DNA of 64,000 nucleotides from CAZDKK01 sp964603725 (GCA_964603725.1 CAZRWW010000019.1:10443-74442), one strand, 5' to 3'; shown: positions 44,402 through 54,327, numbered from the stretch's first letter. Made by a program: numbers and translations. Notes: generated by a model not told the origin, from the letters alone.

Positions 44402-46354
44402 CTACTTCAAGTAGCCGATGGCGCGCAGCCGCTCACGGGTCTCCTCGTCGATCGTCACGGAGACGCCGGCCACCGCGTTGCGGGCCGCGCTGGCCTGGAA
44501 CTCCTCGAGGCGGGTGAGCATCTCAGCGCCCCAGGCCGCGCCGCCGTCGGCCAGGCTCGCCAGCTCTCCGGGATCGCCGGCCAGATCGTACGCCAGCGTG
44601 ACCACGCTTCCGCCGCTTTGCGCGCGGATGACCTTGCGGTCCCCCTCCCGCAAGGCGCGCGCAAGGCGGCCCCCGAAATTCACCTCGCAGAAGACCACGC
44701 GCGGCGGATCGGCCGGCTCCTCGCCCCGCACGATCGGCAGCAGACTCCGGCCCGCCAGGCCCTCGGGCACGGGCAGCCCGCAGACGTCGAGGATCGTGGG
44801 GACGAGATCCACGTGGCGCACCAGGTGCGGCAACCGCTGGCCGCGGGCCGGCTCCAGCTCCGGGCCGCTGAGAATGAGCGGCACGTGGATCAGCTCCTGG
44901 TGCAGCGACTGGCCGTGCCCCCACCCGCCGTGATCGTGAAACTCCTCGCCGTGGTCGGCCGTCACCAGGATCAGCGTGCGCTCGTACAGGCCGCGGCGCT
45001 TCAGCTCGCGGATGATCTCGCCCACCCAGAAGTCGTCGAAGCGGATCCCCCCGTCGTAGAGGGCGATCATGTTGGCCAGGCTGTCCGGCGACATCGCGCG
45101 GCCGCGCTCGAAGGGCAGAAAGCCGGTGTACTCGGGGAAGTTGATCACCTTCGGGCGGCCGATGAGGTGCTCGGGCATGAAGAGCGTGTCGTAGGGCTCG
45201 GGCGGATCGTAGGGCGCGTGCGGCTCCATGAAATGCAAATAGGCGAAGAAGCGCTCATCGCCGATGCCGGTGGACCAGTCCCAGAAGGCCCGCACCAGGC
45301 CCTCGGCGTCCAGACCGCCCTCGGGGGCTCCCGTCCCGCCGATGGCGCGCTCGAGCTCGACCAGACGGGTGACGGCCGCGCCGACGGGGCGCACCCGGGC
45401 GCCGAGGCGTTGCAGCAAGTGACCCAGGAGGAGCTGATTCAGGCGAGGCGGACGGCTGCTGTAGAAGAACTCGGTGCCGCGGTCGAAGCCGAACTCCGGG
45501 GTGATGAAATGGTTGGCGGTGAATACCGCCGTGCGATAGCCGTAGCGCCGCAGCATGGCCGGGAGCAGATCGATCTGCGGGGGCACGGCGCTGGTCATGG
45601 GGTTGATCCCGTGCGTGGACGGGTAGAGCGACGTGAGCAGCGTGGCGGTCGACGGCTTGGTCCAGGGCGCCTGGGCCTGAGCGTTGTCGAACACAGTCCC
45701 CTCGCACGACCACGCGTCCAGGCGCGGCGTCGTCTCGCGCGCGTAGCCGTTCTGGGAGAGGTGGTCGTAGCGCAGCGCATCGAGCACGATGAAGACGACG
45801 TTGCGATTGAGGCCCGCGCCCGGGTTCTCGACCGCCACCGAGCGTCCCGCGGAGGGCAGGACGGAGCCGAGTACGATCGCCAGACCCGCGGCCGCCAGGA
45901 AGGCAGCCGCGGCGAGGCGCACGGCGCGGGCCGCCGCCCAGCGTCCCGCGGGGAGCAGCGCCAGCAGCCAGCGGACCACCAGCCCCACCAGAATCGCCCC
46001 CGCGAGGATCAGCCCCGTGTAGAGCACCGACGCGCGGCTCAAGGCTTCCGGGAGGTAGCGGACGTTGACGTGCCCGGCCACGAGGAGGAAGGCGAAGAAC
46101 CCGACCAGCGCGGCGGCGGATGTGGCGAAGGGCGCCGCGCGCCGGGCGACGAGCCAGCTTGCGACCGCGACGGCGAGCCCCACGAGGGCGCCGCAGGCCC
46201 CGTACAGAAGCGCCGCCTCCAGCAGATACTGCCGCGTCACGGCAGAGCCGGGCGCCCGCATGCCGGTCAAGACTTCTCCGGCGCCCACCAGCGCGCCCAG
46301 CGCCGCGCCCATGAGGATCGGCGAGGGGTGATAGTCATGCGATGTGTGAGCCAA
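44402..46354 (-). CDS. Membrane sulfatase-like enzyme with Thr nucleophile
   Basis: 650 aa, start TTG 46354 behind GGGGGGA. Five hydrophobic segments (residues about 10-165) precede an alkaline-phosphatase-superfamily domain: VVFIVLDALRYDHLS (metal site), then PWT232KPSTATLLTSLYPSTHG in place of C-x-P-S-R, DHGEEFHDHG and HVPLILSGP. The residue that would be formylglycine is Thr, as in lipoteichoic-acid and phosphoethanolamine transferases, so it is probably a phosphotransferase or phosphodiesterase acting outside the inner membrane rather than a true sulfatase. The C-terminal RERLRAIGYLK is typical of these proteins. Confidence 0.85.
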   Translation of the reverse strand: MAHTSHDYHPSPILMGAALGALVGAGEVLTGMRAPGSAVTRQYLLEAALLYGACGALVGLAVAVASWLVARRAAPFATSAAALVGFFAFLLVAGHVNVRYLPEALSRASVLYTGLILAGAILVGLVVRWLLALLPAGRWAAARAVRLAAAAFLAAAGLAIVLGSVLPSAGRSVAVENPGAGLNRNVVFIVLDALRYDHLSQNGYARETTPRLDAWSCEGTVFDNAQAQAPWTKPSTATLLTSLYPSTHGINPMTSAVPPQIDLLPAMLRRYGYRTAVFTANHFITPEFGFDRGTEFFYSSRPPRLNQLLLGHLLQRLGARVRPVGAAVTRLVELERAIGGTGAPEGGLDAEGLVRAFWDWSTGIGDERFFAYLHFMEPHAPYDPPEPYDTLFMPEHLIGRPKVINFPEYTGFLPFERGRAMSPDSLANMIALYDGGIRFDDFWVGEIIRELKRRGLYERTLILVTADHGEEFHDHGGWGHGQSLHQELIHVPLILSGPELEPARGQRLPHLVRHVDLVPTILDVCGLPVPEGLAGRSLLPIVRGEEPADPPRVVFCEVNFGGRLARALREGDRKVIRAQSGGSVVTLAYDLAGDPGELASLADGGAAWGAEMLTRLEEFQASAARNAVAGVSVTIDEETRERLRAIGYLK

Positions 46355-46468
46355 CGGTCCCCCCGGTTCTCGTCGCGGCTCGCCTGCCCGAGATGGCCAG
46401 TTATACCAGCCCTCTGTGGCGCGGAGAAGCCGCCGATCGCCCCGCCCCCGGCCGCGCCGGCGCGGGGC

Positions 46469-48067
46469 TCAGCGGTCGGCCGGGACGCGCTCGTGGATGG
46501 TCCTGCCCGACCAGATGACCTCGAGGTCGAAACGGCCCATCCCCGGCAGGCTGGCCGACGGGCTGACGCGGTTCTCGCAGTTCAACACCGTGCACAGCCG
46601 GCACGTCACCCCGCACTCGACCGGCCCGTCGTTGAATTGCTGCGCGTAGACCATGCGGCCGGCGTCCCTGGCCTGCACGCCCAGCGTCAGGCTGTAGACC
46701 AGCGGAGCGGCGCCGTAGTGCAGCAGCGGCGCCCGCACCGATCGTCCGACGCAGAAGTAGGTCTGGCCCGCCAGGTCCGGAAACATGCTGTACTGCCGGA
46801 CGACGTTGCCGGGAGCGGTGAGCAGACTGCGGGCCGATGCCCAGCGCCCGCAGATCCGCATGTACAGCGGCCCGAACTGTAGCCCGGAGTAGCTGCTGCG
46901 CTTCAGGACCACTCCGCGCCAGTCCATCTTGATGAAGTGCACCGGCAAACCGGAGTCGATCTGGCTGATCCGATTGACCACCGTCTCCCACGACACGTTG
47001 AGCGCGGCGGCCAGGCCGTCGACGTCGTAGCGCTGCGCCTCGGCCAGCCGGACGAAGCGATCCGCCGGGAGCGTGAAGAGCCCCGTCGCCCAGCGCCCCG
47101 CCAGCGAACGCACGATCAGCCAGATGATGTCCTGCTCGAGTTGCTCCGCCTCGGCCGGACCCGGCGGGGCTTGCGGGAAGTTCTGCGCAATCCAGTCACG
47201 GGCGAAGGCGCCCAGCTCCTTCAGGCCCGCCGGGCCCAAAAGGCGCACGACGCGCAGGTGGCCGACGACGCGACCCAGCTCGAACGGATACTGCGCCGGG
47301 TGAATGGCGGTCGTGATCGCCGCGCGCTTCTCGTCCTTCAGCGACAGCAGCCAGCGCATGCCCTCCCAGCGACCGCGCACCGCCCGCGGAGACGAGGGGG
47401 TCATGCGCTCGATCTTGATGTGCTCCTTCTGCAGCATCGTCTCGAGCAGCGCGGTGATCGTGGCGTGGTCGCCGCGCTCGCCGGCGTGGGTGCGGCGCAC
47501 GTCGGCCTCGACTTCGCGGACGAAGTGCCGCATCCGCGGATCGCCATCGAATGCCTCGACGGCCGACTGCACCAGGGACTCGCCGGCCGCGTCCGCGTGG
47601 GCCATGGCGAGCTGCGCGCAGCGCGTGCGCAGGGAGCGGATCTCGTCGCTCATCAGCAGCACGGCCCCCGACAGCGCGGGGTCGCCGGCCGACGCCGACA
47701 GCAGGCGCTCGCGCTGCGCGCGGGTCAGTGGAACTCCGGCCTCCTCGAGCTCGGTGACCCGCTCGAGCAGTCGCGCCTCGCGCGTGTCGGGTCGGCGGAT
47801 CCAGTGGTCGATCATCGCTTCGGTCACGCCCTGCGTCTGCATCGCCGCGGCGAGCACCCGGCGGGCGGTCTTCGAGCTGGGGCTGCGGTGCAGATTCAGG
47901 TAGGCGCTCAGGTTGGAGAGGGCCATCCCGGCCGCCGCCGCCAGGTCCTTCTGGCGCCGTCCCGTGCGGGCCAGGTGGGCGTGCAGGCCGCGAGCGATGG
48001 CGCGCCATTCGCTGGCCGCGATCTCATCGGCCAGGAAGGCGAGGGAATCGGGCGCTTCTTCCGGCAT
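46469..48067 (-). CDS. XRE-family regulator of the ScfR/RamB type with degenerate IrrE domain
   Basis: 532 aa from ATG 48067 (GGAGGAACC upstream). An N-terminal HTH (RQKDLAAAAGMALSNLSAYLN) is followed by a long helical region. The C-terminal half has the ScfR/IrrE-like layout (RFVRLAEAQRYDVDGLAAALNVSWETVVNRISQ) ending with the Cys cluster GVTCRLCTVLNCENRVSPS that is typical of ScfR-type short-chain fatty acid regulators. The zinc HExxH of true IrrE proteases is not seen. It probably senses a small acid or acyl-CoA and binds the divergent promoter region. Confidence 0.75.
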   Translation of the reverse strand: MPEEAPDSLAFLADEIAASEWRAIARGLHAHLARTGRRQKDLAAAAGMALSNLSAYLNLHRSPSSKTARRVLAAAMQTQGVTEAMIDHWIRRPDTREARLLERVTELEEAGVPLTRAQRERLLSASAGDPALSGAVLLMSDEIRSLRTRCAQLAMAHADAAGESLVQSAVEAFDGDPRMRHFVREVEADVRRTHAGERGDHATITALLETMLQKEHIKIERMTPSSPRAVRGRWEGMRWLLSLKDEKRAAITTAIHPAQYPFELGRVVGHLRVVRLLGPAGLKELGAFARDWIAQNFPQAPPGPAEAEQLEQDIIWLIVRSLAGRWATGLFTLPADRFVRLAEAQRYDVDGLAAALNVSWETVVNRISQIDSGLPVHFIKMDWRGVVLKRSSYSGLQFGPLYMRICGRWASARSLLTAPGNVVRQYSMFPDLAGQTYFCVGRSVRAPLLHYGAAPLVYSLTLGVQARDAGRMVYAQQFNDGPVECGVTCRLCTVLNCENRVSPSASLPGMGRFDLEVIWSGRTIHERVPADR

Positions 48068-48357
48068 GGTTCCTCCGGGACCCCCGCGGTCTGGGTGGGG
48101 CCGAATTGATAATTCCTGATAACAATCCTCGCTTATGCTCACATTATCGGGCCATCGAGCCACGGATATATATAACATCCTTATGGCCATAAAAGCAATA
48201 GGATACAACAATATCGGGGCGTGTGTTTTCTGTAGATATCGACTTCTTGAGGACGATACTCTTCCCTTGTGGGGTGAAGTCGAGGGGTGATTATCAGATG
48301 CTTTCGTCAAGCCCGGAGCAGCGCTCCGAGTCCGCATGCGCGAAGGGGGGATCGTTC
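48068..48357. promoter_or_regulatory. AT-rich divergent promoter region
   Basis: 290 bp between the ScfR-like gene and a small plus-strand ORF. It is markedly AT-rich against its surroundings (GATATATATAACATCC, GATACAACAATATCGG) and contains an imperfect inverted repeat GATAATTCCTGATAAC near 48107-48122. Promoters for both genes and an operator for the regulator are expected here. Confidence 0.45.
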
Positions 48358-48585
48358 ATGAGGGGTCTCAGTTGGGATGATTTCAGGCAGCAGGCGCAGA
48401 AGGGGATCTGCAAGCAGTGTAGCTGCGGGGCCTCCATCCCTTGGCGAGGCAACGCCGCGTGCCTGCAGGCCTGGCTGCGATTCCATTCTTCTCGCGGCAT
48501 CATTCTCTCGTGCCACGCCGCAGCCCCCGCGCCGTCCGGCCGGCGTCTGGAAGACGCGCTGATGACGGATCAGGTGCGGCCGTAG
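48358..48585 (+). CDS. Small Cys-rich protein, hypothetical
   Basis: 75 aa from ATG 48358 with AGGGGGG 7 nt upstream. The sequence has KGICKQCSCGASIPWRG, then AACLQAWLRF and ILSCHAA: a CxxCxC cluster with later Cys and His, possibly a small zinc or iron-sulfur site. It is divergent from the ScfR-like regulator and could be its target. The ORF could also begin upstream at 48223, but that start has no ribosome-binding site. Evidence that it is coding is moderate. Confidence 0.45.
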   Translation: MRGLSWDDFRQQAQKGICKQCSCGASIPWRGNAACLQAWLRFHSSRGIILSCHAAAPAPSGRRLEDALMTDQVRP

Positions 48586-48664
48586 TCGGTCCGCCCATCC
48601 CGGACGGCTGGCCCTCGGCGCGGCTGCCGAAGAGCCGCTCAGCAGATCTGCTCAGCAGATCCGC

Positions 48665-50422
48665 TCAGTCGAGAGCGGATCGTTCCAGTGTCTCCAACTC
48701 ATCACGGGTATTGATGTTGGCGAAGACCTGATCTCCGCCGGGCGCTGCCTGCCGCCACTGCGCCTCGGGAACCCACGCCACCCGGACCTGCGGAAAGAAG
48801 CTCACCACGCGTCGCTCCCCCCGCTCCAGCGCGGCCTCGATCGCGGGCAGGCACGCGCGGCCATACACGGCGTGCAGGGGCTCGCACGGCGTCGTGGCAG
48901 GGCCGCCGGGCGCGGTCTCCGCCGGCGCAGGCGACGCGGCGCGGGATGGCACGACGACGTCCGCGTCGCTGGCGCGATCGTGGAGGAAGCGGAACAGGTC
49001 CGCCGACGCGAACGGCATGTCGCACGACACCACGGCCAGCAGAGGGTTACGCGCCAGGCGGAGCGCGGCGTGGATGCCGCCCAGGGGACCGCAGCCGGGC
49101 CGCACGTCGGCCACCATCGGTCGAGCCAGGTGCTCGTAGAGGTCGGGTCGCTGGGTCGAGATCCAGACGTCGTCCGAGATCCGGTCCAGGCAGGCGAGCG
49201 CTCGCTCGATGAGCGGTGTGCCGCGAAACAGCGCGAGGCCCTTTTCGCCCCCGAAGCGCCGGCTCCGCCCGCCGCTCAGAACGACGGCCGACAGACCCGG
49301 GATGCGGCGCGCCGGAAGCGGGGACGCTCCGTCGGCCTGCGCGACGGCCCGCGCGACGACCTGCGCGCTGACCTGAGCGACCAGCGCCGCCAGCGCCGGG
49401 GCGTCGCCCTTCTCGGCGAGCACCGACTGCAGGCGCGCCAGGCCCCGGGGGATGTGCTCGCGAAACCCCGGCCTTCCGAATCGCACACCGAGCTTCACGA
49501 AGGCGGCCGAGGCCTGCATGAGCCGGTTGGCCGCGTTGGCCAGAAACCGCGCCCGCCAGGCAGCCTGCGCGTCCGCGGCTCCGGCCGGGGCGGGCACGCC
49601 GTCGAGCCCTGCCCCGCGGGCCAGCTCGAGATAGCGGAGCGCCAGCCCGTCGCGCGCCTCGGGCGGCATCTCCACGTACGGATCATAGAGCAGCGCCGCC
49701 AGGTCGTACTCGGCCGGCCCCAGCCGCGCCCCCTGGAAGTCGATCACCGCCAGGCTCGAGCCGAGCGCCATGAGGTTTCGCGATTGGAAGTCCCGGTGCA
49801 TGAAGACCCGCGGGCCGCCCAGCGCCTGCCGGGCCAGCCGGCGGCAGTCGGCCTCCACCGACTGCCGCGGCCAGGGCAGCCCGCACCAGCCTTGAACGAC
49901 CTCCTCCAGGAAGTACCCGGCTTCCTGGGCGAGGATGAAGTTCTCGTCGTAGGCCGGATTGCCGGTGACCTCGGGCCGGAACGCCGGCTCGCCGGGGGCC
50001 TGCATCGCCACCAGGATTCTCAGCGCCTGCTCGTAGAGCGCCGGGTCGAGACCGGATCGGCACGCTTCCAGAAGCCGCGCGTCGCCCAGGTCCTCCAACA
50101 GCAGCAGGCCGTGCTCCAGATCGGCCGCGTACACGGCCGGCACGCGCACGCCGCGCAGGGCGAGGAACTCGCGGACCGCCAGGAACGCTTCGTTCTCGTC
50201 GGGATGCGCCCGCCCGCTCGCGAGGGGGTTCAGCACGGCGATGGCGCTCACCCCCGCCCGCTGCGCGCGAAAGAGCCGCCGCACCGAGCCATCCCCGACA
50301 ATGGGCGCGCACTGCGGCTCGCCCGGCGTCGCGAGCGGTCGGCCGATCAGCAGCGGCCACGCCCGCTCGAGGAAGACCCGTAAGCGCTCCAGAGAATCTT
50401 CGTCGATCGGATCCATTGGCAC
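48665..50422 (-). CDS. Fusion of AmgK-like sugar kinase and MobA-like nucleotidyltransferase
   Basis: About 585 aa. The start is GTG 50422 (AGGGGG 6 nt upstream) or ATG 50416. Residues about 1-355 are an APH-fold phosphotransferase with FMHRDFQSRNLM and VIDFQGARLGPAEYDLAALLYD, the signature of AmgK, the anomeric MurNAc/GlcNAc kinase of cell-wall recycling. The rest is MobA-like: LSGGRSRRFGGEKGLALF, PGCGPLGGIHAAL, SCDMPFAS, EPLHAVYGRACL and FANINTRDEL. MobA makes molybdopterin guanine dinucleotide; here the domain may instead be a sugar-1-phosphate transferase. MurU-like and NamZ genes are 7.5 kb away. Confidence 0.85.
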   Translation of the reverse strand: MPMDPIDEDSLERLRVFLERAWPLLIGRPLATPGEPQCAPIVGDGSVRRLFRAQRAGVSAIAVLNPLASGRAHPDENEAFLAVREFLALRGVRVPAVYAADLEHGLLLLEDLGDARLLEACRSGLDPALYEQALRILVAMQAPGEPAFRPEVTGNPAYDENFILAQEAGYFLEEVVQGWCGLPWPRQSVEADCRRLARQALGGPRVFMHRDFQSRNLMALGSSLAVIDFQGARLGPAEYDLAALLYDPYVEMPPEARDGLALRYLELARGAGLDGVPAPAGAADAQAAWRARFLANAANRLMQASAAFVKLGVRFGRPGFREHIPRGLARLQSVLAEKGDAPALAALVAQVSAQVVARAVAQADGASPLPARRIPGLSAVVLSGGRSRRFGGEKGLALFRGTPLIERALACLDRISDDVWISTQRPDLYEHLARPMVADVRPGCGPLGGIHAALRLARNPLLAVVSCDMPFASADLFRFLHDRASDADVVVPSRAASPAPAETAPGGPATTPCEPLHAVYGRACLPAIEAALERGERRVVSFFPQVRVAWVPEAQWRQAAPGGDQVFANINTRDELETLERSALD

Positions 50423-50642
50423 GTTCGACCCCCTGCGGCCCGGCGCCCCCCGCCCGGCAGTCCCGGCCTCCCGCACCCGGCTATCTAGGGGGCGAAGTCT
50501 ACCACAGGTCAAGCGGTCGCCGCCCGCGCTGGTCCAAGAACGCCAACTTACAGCGGGGATTGCCAGTGCCTGATTTCAGCCAACCAGGAATCGGTAAACG
50601 GCCGTGTCGGCCGGTCGATACTTTGGGCGAGGAGGTACAGCC

Positions 50643-53600
50643 ATGCCGTACGAAGACGAAGACCTTCTGCAGGAGCTCATCGTCGAATCCGCCGAGCACT
50701 TGGCCGCGATCGAACCCGACCTTCTGGCGCTCGAGAAGGAGGGCAGCCAGGTCACGTCGGAGCTGATCAATCGCATCTTCCGCGCCATGCACAGCATCAA
50801 GGGCGGCTTCGCGTTCTTCGGGCTGACCCACATCGTCGACCTGAGCCACGCCATGGAGAGCGTCCTGATGCGCATCCGTGACGGCGAATTGTCGGTGACG
50901 CCCAGGATTACCGACGCCTTGCTGGCCGGGGTAGACAAGCTGCGGGCGCTGCTCGACGACGTGCGCGGCTCCGAGAACATCTCCATCGACAAGGAGCTGG
51001 AGCCGCTCAACCAGGTCCTGGAAGGCGGCGCGGCGGCGCAGGGGGCTTGCGACTCGCAGGCGGGCATGGCGGCGGCCAACAGGGATCGGGAGCCGGCGTC
51101 GTGCGCCGAGGCGCCGGACGCGCAGGAGACCGCCGGCTCGGACGCGCCCCAGACGCGCGGCCCCGCCGATAGCGGGCTGGAGCTCATCAAGCCGCGCGCG
51201 ACCCAGCCGGCGCCGGGCGACGCCGGGGCGGCCGCCAAGTCCGACAAGGTGGGCGAAGCCACCGAGACGATCCGGGTCAAGGTGCACACCCACTAAAACA
51301 TATTAAAATGGCCGGGGGACACGGGGAGGGCCCCANNNNNNNNNNCCGGGTCAAGGTGGACCTCCTCGATAACCTGATGAATCTGGCCGGGGAGCTCGTG
51401 CTCGGCCGCAACCAGATCAAGCTGGCGCTCAACAGCCGCTTCTCCGACGCCGCCGCCGCGAGCTCGGCGTTCAAGCGACTGCAGGACGATCTGATCCGCT
51501 CGCGCGAGGTCGTCGCCACGAACGTGAAGGCGGTGATCAACGCGCGCGACAACGCGACGGCCGAGCAGGCCCAGATGGCGATCGGGCGCGAGTTCGAGAA
51601 GATCAGGAACGATCTCGACCAGGCCCTCGCGCTGCGCCTGATCGAAACCCCCGGACTGTCGGCGGTCATGCAGGACGTCGACCTCGTCACCAGCGAGCTG
51701 CAGAGCAGCATCATGAACACCCGCATGCAGCCGGTGAGCGCCGTCTTCTCGAAGTTCCCCCGCATCATGCGCGACCTGTCGCGCAAGGTGGGCAAGGAGA
51801 TCGACCTGACGCTGGTCGGGCAGGACGTCGAGCTCGACAAGTCGATCATCGAGGCGCTGGGCGATCCGCTCACGCACCTCGTGCGCAACGCCGCCGACCA
51901 CGGCGTGGAGCCGCCCGAGGCCCGCGAGTCGCAGGGCAAGCCGCGCGTCGGGAAGGTGCGCTTGCGCGCCTACCACGAGGGCGGTCAAGTGAACATCGAC
52001 GTTACCGACGACGGGGCGGGCATCGACCCGGTGAAGGTCAAGGCCAAGGCGATCGAGCGCGGCATCCTGACCCCGGAAGCGGCGGAGCGGATGACGGACC
52101 GCGAGGCGATCCGGCTCATCTTTGCGCCCGGCTTCTCGACCGCCACGGTGGTCAGCGACGTCTCCGGCCGCGGGGTCGGCATGGACGTCGTCCGGACGAA
52201 CATCGAGCGCCTGGGCGGGACGGTCGAGATCGAGTCGACCCCGGGCGAGGGCACGCGCATCAACCTGCGCCTGCCGCTCACCCTGGCCATCATTCCCTCG
52301 CTCATCGTGGGAACGGGCAGCCGCCGGTACGCCGTGCCCCAGGTGAATCTCGAGGAGCTCGTGCGGGTCCGCGGCCAGGACGTCGACAAGCGCGTGGAAG
52401 AGGTGCGCGGCAAGCCCGTGCTGCGCCTGCGCGGCAAGCTGCTGCCGCTGGTGGCGCTGAGCGAGGTGCTGTGCATCGACACGCGCCTGCTGCAGGAGGA
52501 AGACCGGCTGACGGAAGCGAAGCCCGCCTCGGCGCCGGCCGGCGAGGCTCCCGCTCAGAAGGACGGCCGCGGCCGGGCGATGAACATCCTCGTGCTCAAA
52601 GTCGGCAGCAACCGCTACGGCCTGATCGTCGAGAAGCTCCTCAACAACGAGGAGATCGTCGTCAAGCCGCTGTCCGGCTATCTCAAGGAGTGCAAGCACT
52701 ACGCCGGGTCGACCATCATGGGCGACGGCCGAGTGGCGATGATTCTCGACGCCGCCGGCATCGCGGCGGTGGCGGGACTGCGCTTCGGCGAGATGGAAGA
52801 GGAATCGGCCCGGATCTCGCGCCAGCAGACCGGCACCCAGGCCGAGGTCCAACCCCTGCTGCTCTTCCGCAACAGCGCGGCGGAGCTCTTCGCGATCAGC
52901 CTGGCGCTGGTCGCCCGCATCGAGAAGGTCCGCGCGCGCGACATCGAGCGCATCGGAACCAAGGAGTACGTCAAGTACGACCGCAGTTCGATGCGGATCC
53001 TGCGCCTGCACGACTTCCTGACGGTTGATCGCCCCAGCGAGGAGCCGCAGGAGTTCTTCATCATCGTCCCCAAGCTGGTCCGTCATCCAATGGGCATCGT
53101 GGCGACCAGGATCGAGGACATCCTGCACACGGATGCCGACATCGACCGCCAGAACATCGGCGGGTTGGGCATCCTGGGATCGGCCGTCCTGGAAGGACGC
53201 CTGGCAGTCTTCCTGGACATCTACAGCCTCTTCGAGGCGGCCGAGCCGGAAGTGTACAAGAGGGGCGAGTTGAGTTTGGTGGGAGAGCTCACGGGCAAGC
53301 GCGTCCTGCTGGCCGAGGACACGGCGTTCTTCCGCAGCGTCGAGGCCGAGTACTTGCGTAGCTTCGGCTGCGCGGTGGAGACGGCGCGGGACGGCGCCGA
53401 GGCCTGGGACCGCCTGCAGCATGAGCATTATGACCTGCTCGTGACGGACATCGAGATGCCGGGACTCAACGGTTTCGAGCTGACGGAGCGGGTGCGGACC
53501 AGCGAGAAGCTCAAGAACCTGCCGGTGGTGGCAGTGACCTCGCTGTTCTCCGAGAACGCGGAACGCCGCGGCCGGGAAGCCGGCATCGACGCTTACGAAG

Positions 53601-53722
53601 TGAAGCTCGACAAGGATCGCCTGCAGAATGCGCTGGCGGGCGCGATCAAGAAGCGGTCAGGGGGACAGTCATGGAACGTCAATTCGCAACCTTCTACCTC
53701 GGCCATGCCCGTTTCGGCATAG
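50643..53722 (+). CDS. cheA: Chemotaxis histidine kinase CheA with second CheW-like domain and receiver
   Basis: One gene split by an assembly gap (51336-51345). ATG 50643 follows GAGGAGGT. HPt domain with phospho-His50 (AMHSIKGGFAFFG), a disordered linker, then after the gap the P3 helices (DLLDNLMNLAGELVLGRNQ), ATPase (HLVRNAADHGVE, DDGAGID, GRGVGMDVV, GEGTRINLRLPLT), a CheW-like P5 domain, a second CheW-like domain (QPLLLFRNSAAELFAISLALV...) and a C-terminal receiver (VTDIEMPGLNGFE). The apparent stop at 51294-51296 belongs to the faulty contig end. The 3' end overlaps cheW by 52 nt. Confidence 0.93.
51284..51345. other. Assembly gap (10 N) and aberrant contig end inside cheA
   Basis: The 13-mer CCGGGTCAAGGTG appears on both sides of the 10-N gap: before it (51275-51287) it runs into about 48 bp of AT-richer DNA that ends the reading frame; after it (51346-51358) it continues into intact cheA. 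Either the two contigs overlap and the tail is wrong, or an insertion element with a short target duplication lies here. Confidence 0.85.
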
Positions 53723-54153
53723 ACATCCTGATGGTGCGGGAGATCAACCGGCACCTGGAGATCACGCCGACCGAGCGCGCGCCGGAGTTCGTGCGCGGGC
53801 TGCTGAACCTGCGCGGGCAGGTGGTCACGGTGATCGACCTGGGCGTGCGGCTGGGTCTGGGGCCGCGCGTGATCACGCCGGAGTCGCGCTGTCTCGTGCT
53901 CAAGACCTCCGCCGATCTGGCGGTGCACCAGAAGGCCGGGCGACTGGACGATGACTCCTCGAACGACGTGATCGGATTCTTGATCGACAGCGTCGGGGAC
54001 ATGGTCACCGTGGGAGAGAAGGACCTCGAGCAGGCGCCGGCGAACATCAGCGGCGTGGACGGGCGCTTCCTGTCCGCCGTCGCGAAGCTCGAGGACGGTC
54101 TGATGATCGCGCTCAAGACGCGCGAGATTCTGGACGTCCAGGCAGCGGCTTGA
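53671..54153 (+). CDS. cheW: Chemotaxis coupling protein CheW
   Basis: 160 aa. MERQFATFYLGHARFGIDILMVREINRH opens a CheW SH3-like fold; VRGLLNLRGQVVTVIDLGVRLGL is the conserved centre. It links CheA to receptors. The start lies inside the cheA 3' end behind GGGGGACAG. The gap of 100 N follows its stop. Confidence 0.95.
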   Translation: MERQFATFYLGHARFGIDILMVREINRHLEITPTERAPEFVRGLLNLRGQVVTVIDLGVRLGLGPRVITPESRCLVLKTSADLAVHQKAGRLDDDSSNDVIGFLIDSVGDMVTVGEKDLEQAPANISGVDGRFLSAVAKLEDGLMIALKTREILDVQAAA

Positions 54154-54327
54154 GAGCGAGGTCGGGGCGATTGCCNNNNNNNNNNNNNNNNNNNNNNNNN
54201 NNNNNNNNNNNNNNNNNNNNNNNNNNNNNNNNNNNNNNNNNNNNNNNNNNNNNNNNNNNNNNNNNNNNNNNNNNNGCCACGGCGATTGCCACGGCAGCGC
54301 CGGGCGAAGCGAAGGGGCACGGACGGC
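54154..54327. other. cheW-cheB gap with 100-N assembly break and 12-bp repeat
   Basis: The N run (54176-54275) is flanked by GGCGATTGCC on both sides; to the right GCCACGGCGATTGCCACGGC continues the pattern. A 12-bp tandem repeat (about ACGGCGATTGCC) of unknown copy number probably broke the assembly. No gene need be missing. Confidence 0.75.

Noticed and set aside
32914..46354. Pairing of the FGE-like lipoprotein with the sulfatase-like enzyme as modifier and target
   Set aside because: The FGE-like domain lacks the first active-site Cys and the sulfatase-like protein has Thr where Cys or Ser would be modified; they are also about 9 kb apart.
44618..46882. Long plus-strand ORF opposite the sulfatase-like gene
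   Set aside because: Shadow of the minus-strand membrane enzyme, which has signature motifs.
51294..51296. Stop codon ending a short separate CheA
   Set aside because: The stop lies in the aberrant contig end; the reading frame resumes after the gap with the expected next domain.
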